Shown here piece by piece: positions 14,048-18,640 of a stretch of DNA of 18,640 nt (position 1 is the first letter of the stretch; every line of letters starts with the position of its first letter). The notes below the pieces were generated by a model. It had not been told where the DNA came from, made no database searches, and worked only from the letters and a program-made list of their open reading frames with translations. The position numbers and the translations under genes were made by a program. The stretch is from an uncultured Collinsella sp. (GTDB lineage Bacteria > Actinomycetota > Coriobacteriia > Coriobacteriales > Coriobacteriaceae): the NCBI GenBank assembly GCA_902491055.1, contig CABUGI010000032.1:1-18640 (forward strand), written 5' to 3'.

Positions 14048-14755
14048 ATGGCTAAGCATGGTAAGAGCTATAACGCCGCTGCCGAGAAGATCGACCGCGC
14101 CACGCTCTACACCCCCCTTCAGGCTGCCAAGCTCATCAAGGAGCTCGACACCGCCAAGTTCGACGAGACCGTCGAGGCTCACTTCCGTCTGGGCATCGAT
14201 ACTCGTAAGGCTGACCAGAACATCCGTGGTTCCATCTCCCTGCCCCACGGCACCGGCAAGACCGTTCGTGTTGCCGTCTTCGCCGAGGGCGAGAAGGCCC
14301 GCGAGGCCGAGGCTGCCGGCGCCGACATCATCGGTTCCGACGAGCTCGTCGCCCAGATTCAGAAGGGCGAGATCAACTTCGACGCCGCTATCGCTACGCC
14401 GAACATGATGGCCAAGGTTGGCCGCATCGGTAAGATCCTTGGTCCCCGTGGCCTCATGCCGAACCCCAAGCTCGGCACCGTGACCATGGACGTCGCCAAG
14501 ATGGTCTCCGAGCTCAAGGCTGGCCGCGTTGAGTACCGCGCCGACCGCTACGGCATCTGCCACGTGCCCCTGGGCAAGAAGTCCTTCTCTGAGCAGCAGC
14601 TCGTCGAGAACTACGCTGCCCTGTACACCGAGATTCTGCGCGTCAAGCCCTCTTCTGCTAAGGGCAAGTACGTCAAGTCCATCTCCGTGTCTTCCACCAT
14701 GGGCCCTGGCGTCAAGGTCGATCCCGCTGTCCAGCGTGACTTCCTGGCTGAGTAA
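14048..14755 (+). CDS. rplA: 50S ribosomal protein L1
   Basis: 235 aa, normal length. Binds the L1 stalk of 23S rRNA and usually represses its own operon. Typical segments: KHGKSYNAAAEKIDR, the FDETVEAHFRLGIDTRKADQ region, FAEGEKAREAEAAGAD, and GRIGKILGPRGLMPNPKLGT. The ATG at 14048 is preferred over the one at 14042 because AGGAGG then sits 8 bp away instead of 2. rplJ-rplL, which often follow, are not present; a terminator and unrelated minus-strand genes come next. Confidence 0.98.
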   Translation: MAKHGKSYNAAAEKIDRATLYTPLQAAKLIKELDTAKFDETVEAHFRLGIDTRKADQNIRGSISLPHGTGKTVRVAVFAEGEKAREAEAAGADIIGSDELVAQIQKGEINFDAAIATPNMMAKVGRIGKILGPRGLMPNPKLGTVTMDVAKMVSELKAGRVEYRADRYGICHVPLGKKSFSEQQLVENYAALYTEILRVKPSSAKGKYVKSISVSSTMGPGVKVDPAVQRDFLAE

Positions 14756-14791
14756 CTGCTAGTTACTGCCTGAGTACAGCAAGCATTGCTA

Positions 14792-14830
14792 AAGAAACCC
14801 GGTTCTGCCTTGTGCAGGACCGGGTTTCTT
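14792..14830 (+). terminator. Terminator of the ribosomal protein operon
   Basis: 17-bp stem (14792-14808 with 14814-14830, one G-U) and a 5-nt loop, with TTTCTT closing the 3' arm. Confidence 0.9.
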
Positions 14831-14846
14831 GCTATCGCGTCAAAAG

Positions 14847-14879
14847 CACCATAAAGGGGACAGTGTCCCCTTTATGGTG
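14847..14879. repeat. REP-like palindrome 1
   Basis: Perfect 16-bp arms CACCATAAAGGGGACA and TGTCCCCTTTATGGTG around one G. It ends one base before the metallophosphoesterase stop codon. Related to the palindromes at 17561 and 18613. Confidence 0.85.
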
Positions 14880-14880
14880 G

Positions 14881-15591
14881 TTACCAGGGTGTTCTGGCTG
14901 TTGAAGACTCGATGGCTTCGTGGCGTTTGAGCTCGCGGCGCATGGTTTGTGAGTTGAGCCAAGCTGCTTGCCAGCCGCGGATGGGGTAGTGCGTCTGGTC
15001 GAGCTCAAACTGCGTATAGCCGCAGGCGTTGATGATCGTCGTTCCACACACATGCTGACGCTCGCGCTGAAAATCGCAACCGTAGCTTTGGTGCACATGC
15101 CCGTGCACCATGTAGTCGGGATTCCAGGATTCGAGTGCTGTGTTAAAACACTCGAATCCTCGATGCGGCAGATCGTCCAGATCACCCATACCGGCGGCGG
15201 GTGCATGGGTAAGCAGAATGTCGCACCCGCCGACCATCCTAACCTTACGCGACAGCTTACGCATGCGCTTGGACATCTCGCGTTCGGTGTACATGTTGGC
15301 GCCGTCGCGATAACGCATGGACCCGCCAAGGCCCGCAATGCGAATCCCTCGGTACGTGTACACGCTGTCCTCTACGCAGATACATCCACCCGGTGCATGA
15401 CGTGCGTAGCGGTCATCGTGATTGCCGCGCACGTAGATGAGCGGTTTGTTGATGACCGTAACCAAAAACTCAAGATAGTCCGGGTCCAGATCGCCGGCGG
15501 ACAAAATCAGGTCGACTCCCTCAAAGCGTTCCTTGCGAAAGCACTCCCAAAGGCATCGTTCTTCGGTATCGGCTATGGCAAGGATTTTCAT
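14881..15591 (-). CDS. Calcineurin-like metallophosphoesterase
   Basis: 236 aa. Metallophosphoesterase fold with motifs GDLDP (33-37), GNHDD (56-60), THAP (128-131) and GHVH (164-167). The first motif reads DTE (8-10), so the usual metal-binding His of D-x-H is Glu; the rest of the metal site is intact. No signal peptide, so cytoplasmic. The substrate cannot be predicted; related folds cleave phosphomonoesters, phosphodiesters or nucleic acids. Its ATG overlaps the stop of the upstream BMP-like gene (ATGA), so the two are translationally coupled and probably act together. The 3' end abuts REP-like palindrome 1. Confidence 0.9.
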   Translation of the reverse strand: MKILAIADTEERCLWECFRKERFEGVDLILSAGDLDPDYLEFLVTVINKPLIYVRGNHDDRYARHAPGGCICVEDSVYTYRGIRIAGLGGSMRYRDGANMYTEREMSKRMRKLSRKVRMVGGCDILLTHAPAAGMGDLDDLPHRGFECFNTALESWNPDYMVHGHVHQSYGCDFQRERQHVCGTTIINACGYTQFELDQTHYPIRGWQAAWLNSQTMRRELKRHEAIESSTARTPW

Positions 15592-17504
15592 AGGGCAGGG
15601 ACTTTCGGCTCATCGTCGAGCTGCGGAATGGTGCCTACCACGTTGTCCGCCAGCCAATTCATCTCGACAATCTGCGTGCTCGGCAGCGGAGGGAAGCCTT
15701 CGATCTGTACCACGCCGTTCTGGCTGTGGAGCTCGCCGCCAAAGGGGTTGATGGATCCCACAACAATGCCGTTGCGGAGCAACTGCACGAGTTTGCGCGT
15801 TTGGTAGGGTAGGCCCGGAGCGTAACGGATGTCGATAACGCCGGAGCTCATGCCATACCAGTAGTTGACAGCGCGCACTTGGTTGTCGTCGCTGGTCTCG
15901 TCCCACGTGCCGTGAAGAAGGCTGCGAACGATGAGCTCGTAGTAACGGCCCCAGTTCCATACGGGCATGGCGATGCCGGTGACTTTGCCGTCGACCAAGC
16001 GGTGAAGCCCGTAGGCCGTTGGGTCTTCGAGCGACTTTGACATGTCAGCGCCGGTCATGACGCTTACGCCTTCGCGGCACATGGCTTCGGCAAGACCACC
16101 GGCGGGAACATCGCCCCAGGTGAGGATGACCTGCGCGCGCGGGTCGAGCAGCGAGGCGCCAATCGCAAAGGCGTTGATCTCGCTGAGTGCGCCCGAGGCG
16201 AAGACCGACGCGTGGTAACCGATGCGGTGGTTGTCCGCCATGCTGGCCGCAAGGGCGCCCAGCAGAAACTTGGCCTCGTACATCTTGCCAAAGTACGAAC
16301 GGACGCTTTGATGGGGAAGGCCGATAGAGCAGTTGAGGAACCGAACCCGGGGATACTCAACGGCAGCCCTGAGCGTGTATTCCATCAGGCGGTGCGAGGT
16401 CGAGAAGATGACGTTTGCTCCATGTTTGACAGCCGTTTCCACGGCGGCGTAGAACACATCCGGATCGTGACAGTCCTCGAACGCCTCGGTGCGCACGATA
16501 CCGCCAAAGTGCTCATCGAGATACTGACGCCCTTGGTCGTGCAGGCTGTCCCAGCTCGACGTCGCACAGGGGAACTCATGGATAAAGGCGATGCGCAGGG
16601 GGTTGGCCGTCGAGTAGACGGTCTTGCCCATAAAGAAGTTGAGCACGCCAGAGGTGGACTTGGCGGGCGTCTCCTCCTCGTCGACGCTCGGTGCTTCGAC
16701 AAGATCGACCTTGTCCTCGTCATTTTTGCCGGCAATAACCAGCTCGCGCCAGATCTTGCACAGGCGGTTTACGACGATATCCGTCGGCGTATCCAGCAGG
16801 CGGTCCTGGTTGTACACATTGAGGTAGACGAGCATGGCGTCGGCGGGCGTAATGTCCAGGTGGTCGCCGCCTGCGCGAAGGTAGGCGCGCTTAAAGAGCA
16901 GGAAGGTGTGGCGCAGGTAGTCGACCTTTTTCTGCGGCCATTTTTCGATAAGGTTCTGACCGAGCATCTTGGCGAGCGTCTCGTAGCTTCCCTCACGCGA
17001 GAACTCGATCTCGTATAGGGGGCAGACGCGCCAAAACGCGCAGAACTCGCCGTACAGGCGGCTTTCGACGGAATCCCATGTGCCGGGGTAGAGACGGGTG
17101 ACCTTGGCCGAAACCGTCGGAGCGTCCAGGAATTTGAGGACACTGACGCGTTTGTTGCCTTCCTGGACATAGAACCGATGCATGAACTCGGTGACGATGA
17201 TGGGGTCGCGATAACCCTCGGTTACCTGGATGTCGTAGAGGTTGGACCACTTGCGGGCGAACTCGGTGCCAAACGGCAGCAGGGGCATAAAGTTGCATGA
17301 AAAGGCGGACTGACGGCCCTTGGTAACCGTACCGACGACCATTTCGAGCGGAATGTCTCTCAGGCCGACATTCTCTCGCTGGCCTAAGGGGAGCTGGGCA
17401 ACCAAGCTATCGAGGTCCGTGAGGTACGGATACTCGCTTTGACTAATGGCGCGTCGACGTCCTTGCTCGCCGCGCTTGCGTGCTTGACGGTAGGCCTCTT
17501 CCAT
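15588..17504 (-). CDS. ParB-like segment fused to BMP/PnrA-like ligand-binding domain
   Basis: 638 aa; ATG at 17504 with GGGAG upstream. Residues about 96-126 (YRDPIIVTEFMHRFYVQEGN then KRVSVLKFL) resemble the core of ParB/sulfiredoxin-like domains. Residues 150-270 are a helical region of unknown type. An acidic Ser/Glu linker (268-286) leads to a periplasmic-binding-protein fold at about 302-600 of the BMP/PnrA type: LRIAFIHE, GANVIFSTSH, YFGKMYEAKFLLGALAA, NHRIGY. BMP domains normally sit on lipoproteins that bind purine nucleosides for ABC import; here there is no signal peptide, lipobox or transporter gene, so it is predicted to be cytosolic and may sense a nucleoside-like ligand. Coupled to the downstream metallophosphoesterase. 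Function unknown. Confidence 0.82.
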   Translation of the reverse strand: MEEAYRQARKRGEQGRRRAISQSEYPYLTDLDSLVAQLPLGQRENVGLRDIPLEMVVGTVTKGRQSAFSCNFMPLLPFGTEFARKWSNLYDIQVTEGYRDPIIVTEFMHRFYVQEGNKRVSVLKFLDAPTVSAKVTRLYPGTWDSVESRLYGEFCAFWRVCPLYEIEFSREGSYETLAKMLGQNLIEKWPQKKVDYLRHTFLLFKRAYLRAGGDHLDITPADAMLVYLNVYNQDRLLDTPTDIVVNRLCKIWRELVIAGKNDEDKVDLVEAPSVDEEETPAKSTSGVLNFFMGKTVYSTANPLRIAFIHEFPCATSSWDSLHDQGRQYLDEHFGGIVRTEAFEDCHDPDVFYAAVETAVKHGANVIFSTSHRLMEYTLRAAVEYPRVRFLNCSIGLPHQSVRSYFGKMYEAKFLLGALAASMADNHRIGYHASVFASGALSEINAFAIGASLLDPRAQVILTWGDVPAGGLAEAMCREGVSVMTGADMSKSLEDPTAYGLHRLVDGKVTGIAMPVWNWGRYYELIVRSLLHGTWDETSDDNQVRAVNYWYGMSSGVIDIRYAPGLPYQTRKLVQLLRNGIVVGSINPFGGELHSQNGVVQIEGFPPLPSTQIVEMNWLADNVVGTIPQLDDEPKVPAL

Positions 17505-17560
17505 GATGTTGCTCCCTTAGTCGTTTAAACAACTATATGAACCATGGTACCACGAATGAA

Positions 17561-17597
17561 AACCACAACAAAGGTGCCTGTCCCCTTTGTGGTGGTT
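17561..17597. repeat. REP-like palindrome 2
   Basis: AACCACAACAAAGG (17561-17574) pairs with CCTTTGTGGTGGTT (17584-17597), one mismatch, loop TGCCTGTCC. It lies between the BMP-like gene start and the mscS stop. It may also act on the mscS transcript end. Confidence 0.8.
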
Positions 17598-18364
17598 TAG
17601 GCAATGATGGGGGCGATGGCGCGGATGCAGGCGTCGGCAGCGGTGAAAGTGGTGCTGTCGTCGCTGACGATAAAGATGATCTTGCCCTTAATGCCAAAGT
17701 CGCCGATCTCGCTAAAGAGCACATACGGCTCCTTGTCAAAGCCCGAGATGGGAAGCACGGCGGCCTTGGTGGCGCTGGTCAGCTCGTCTGCCAGCGCGTC
17801 GAGCGAGGCCCACTTGGACGTGTCCTTTACGGCAACGGGCACAGCCACGCGCCCAAAGGGCATCAAATGCACGAGCGTGTTCTTGGAGATGTTGGAGTTG
17901 GGGACGATGATGGTCTGCCCGCAGGCATCTTCGATGGTCGTGTGGCGCCAGGTGATGTCCTGGACCACGCCCGACACGCCGCCGACTTCGATATTGTCGC
18001 CAGGCTTGATGATGCCCATAAACGTAACCTGCATGCCGCCAATAAGGTTTGACAGCGTGTCCTGAAAGCCGAGCGAGATGGCGATGCCGCCGACGCCAAG
18101 AGCGGCGACGAGCGCGTTTGCGTTAATGCCAAAGCAGTTGTCGAGGATAAAGCTGCCGCCGATCATCCAGATGACGGCGCGTGCGATGTTGATGAAGATG
18201 CTCGATGCCGGAAGCGGGTTGTCGTCGCGATTGAGCAGGTGACGCAGGGTCTTGGATACGACCTTGGTGGCGACGGCGGTGCCTATCGCCAAGATGACGG
18301 CCCAGATGATGTTGTGGACCCACCGTTGCTCAAAGAAATGAAGAATCGGCTCAAACAATTCCAT
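17597..18364 (-). CDS. mscS: MscS-family small-conductance mechanosensitive channel
   Basis: 255 aa. Releases solutes on hypo-osmotic shock. Three membrane helices are visible (about 17-36, 56-77, 82-113); the last is the Gly/Ala-rich pore helix (ALVAALGVGGIAISLGFQDT). The conserved beta domain follows (IIKPGDNIEVGGVSGVVQDI then IIVPNSNI at 152-159), and a mixed alpha/beta cytoplasmic cage. The length is close to E. coli MscS (286 aa) with a shorter N-terminus. AAGGAGG about 10 bp upstream fixes the start at 18364. It ends at REP-like palindrome 2, and its promoter would lie in 18365-18440. Confidence 0.94.
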   Translation of the reverse strand: MELFEPILHFFEQRWVHNIIWAVILAIGTAVATKVVSKTLRHLLNRDDNPLPASSIFINIARAVIWMIGGSFILDNCFGINANALVAALGVGGIAISLGFQDTLSNLIGGMQVTFMGIIKPGDNIEVGGVSGVVQDITWRHTTIEDACGQTIIVPNSNISKNTLVHLMPFGRVAVPVAVKDTSKWASLDALADELTSATKAAVLPISGFDKEPYVLFSEIGDFGIKGKIIFIVSDDSTTFTAADACIRAIAPIIA

Positions 18365-18543
18365 GTAGGGAAAACCTCCTTATGATCGTCCAACCATGAT
18401 ACCCACCAAGAAGCCCGTCCGATCACATCGGACGGGCCGATAACTTGAGATGGGGTGGCCGCGGTGGCGTAAGCTGGGGCGCCGGCGAGCACGCCGGCAA
18501 GGAGTGCGGCGGTCAAGGCGAGACGGGGAAGAGAGCTTCTCGT
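18283..18543 (-). pseudogene. Relic of a secreted-protein gene upstream of mscS
   Basis: Reading from 18543, the frame encodes a convincing signal peptide (RSSLPRLALTAALLAGVLAG then APAYATAATP), but no ATG/GTG start precedes it: AAGGA is followed 8 bp later by ACG where a start would be expected, and only a TTG without a ribosome-binding site lies inside it (18516). The frame then runs through a terminator-like hairpin (18413-18437) and out of frame into mscS. I read it as a truncated gene start; a chance frame is possible. Confidence 0.4.
18413..18437 (-). terminator. Terminator-like hairpin upstream of mscS
   Basis: Perfect 11-bp stem GCCCGTCCGAT/ATCGGACGGGC with a 3-nt loop. On the minus strand TTCTT follows, so it could end transcription coming from the right before mscS. 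Confidence 0.65.
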
Positions 18544-18612
18544 GGCAGTTTCCTTAGTCCTTAACCAGTAGTTCCTGCTGACGCTGGATTATCGACATAA
18601 TATGCGAAAACC

Positions 18613-18640
18613 GCCGCAAGGGCGCCTGTCCCTTAGCGGC
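18613..18640. repeat. REP-like palindrome 3, at window edge
   Basis: GCCGCAAGGG-type arm pairs with CCCTTAGCGGC (one bulged T), loop with GCCTGTC as in palindrome 2. It may continue past the window. The rest of 18544-18612 shows no supportable gene. Confidence 0.6.

Overview
The window reads as chromosomal DNA from a high-GC Gram-positive gut actinobacterium of the class Coriobacteriia, most likely Collinsella or a close relative. This is inferred from GC-rich codon use, protein character (DisA, EF-Tu, L1/L11) and gene order; no database search was possible. The core order disA-ispD-ispF-cysS-rlmB-yacP ... rpmG-tRNA-Trp-secE-nusG-rplK-rplA closely follows the well-known Bacillus subtilis order around disA to rplA. 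Accessory genes, tRNAs and tuf are inserted into it.

Layout. 1-1600 (minus): a hipBA toxin-antitoxin operon; hipA runs off the left edge, and the promoter holds three HipB-type half-sites spaced exactly 27 bp apart. 1571-2400 (minus): mntP, a manganese exporter, behind a yybP-ykoY manganese riboswitch with an overlapping terminator. 2557-6306 (plus): a tight operon disA (c-di-AMP synthase), ispD and ispF (MEP isoprenoid pathway) and cysS (cysteinyl-tRNA synthetase), ended by a large inverted repeat and a terminator. 6493-8088 (plus): rlmB and a YacP/Rae1-type NYN nuclease gene. 8116-9456 (minus): a second HipA-family kinase with an N-terminal DNA-binding domain fused on, under its own 75-bp symmetric operator. 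9622-10311: tRNA-Thr(TGT), then about 470 bp of gene-free DNA full of imperfect palindromes, ending in a strong promoter. 10374-11908: tRNA-Tyr, tRNA-Thr(GGT), tRNA-Met and tuf. 12102-14755: rpmG, tRNA-Trp, secE, nusG, rplK and rplA; the two translation promoters share a near-identical upstream module, and an apparent L1-binding leader precedes rplA.

14847-18640 (minus genes): a metallophosphoesterase translationally coupled to a large cytoplasmic protein that joins a ParB-like segment to a BMP/PnrA-like ligand-binding domain, then an MscS-type channel. This part carries three REP-like palindromes and a decayed secreted-protein start.

Most genes are housekeeping. The parts most worth a second look are the metallophosphoesterase/BMP gene pair, the fused HTH-HipA kinase with its four-half-site operator, the 27-bp-phased hipBA operator that shares a half-site with the mntP terminator, and the palindrome-rich gap before the tRNA-tuf operon.
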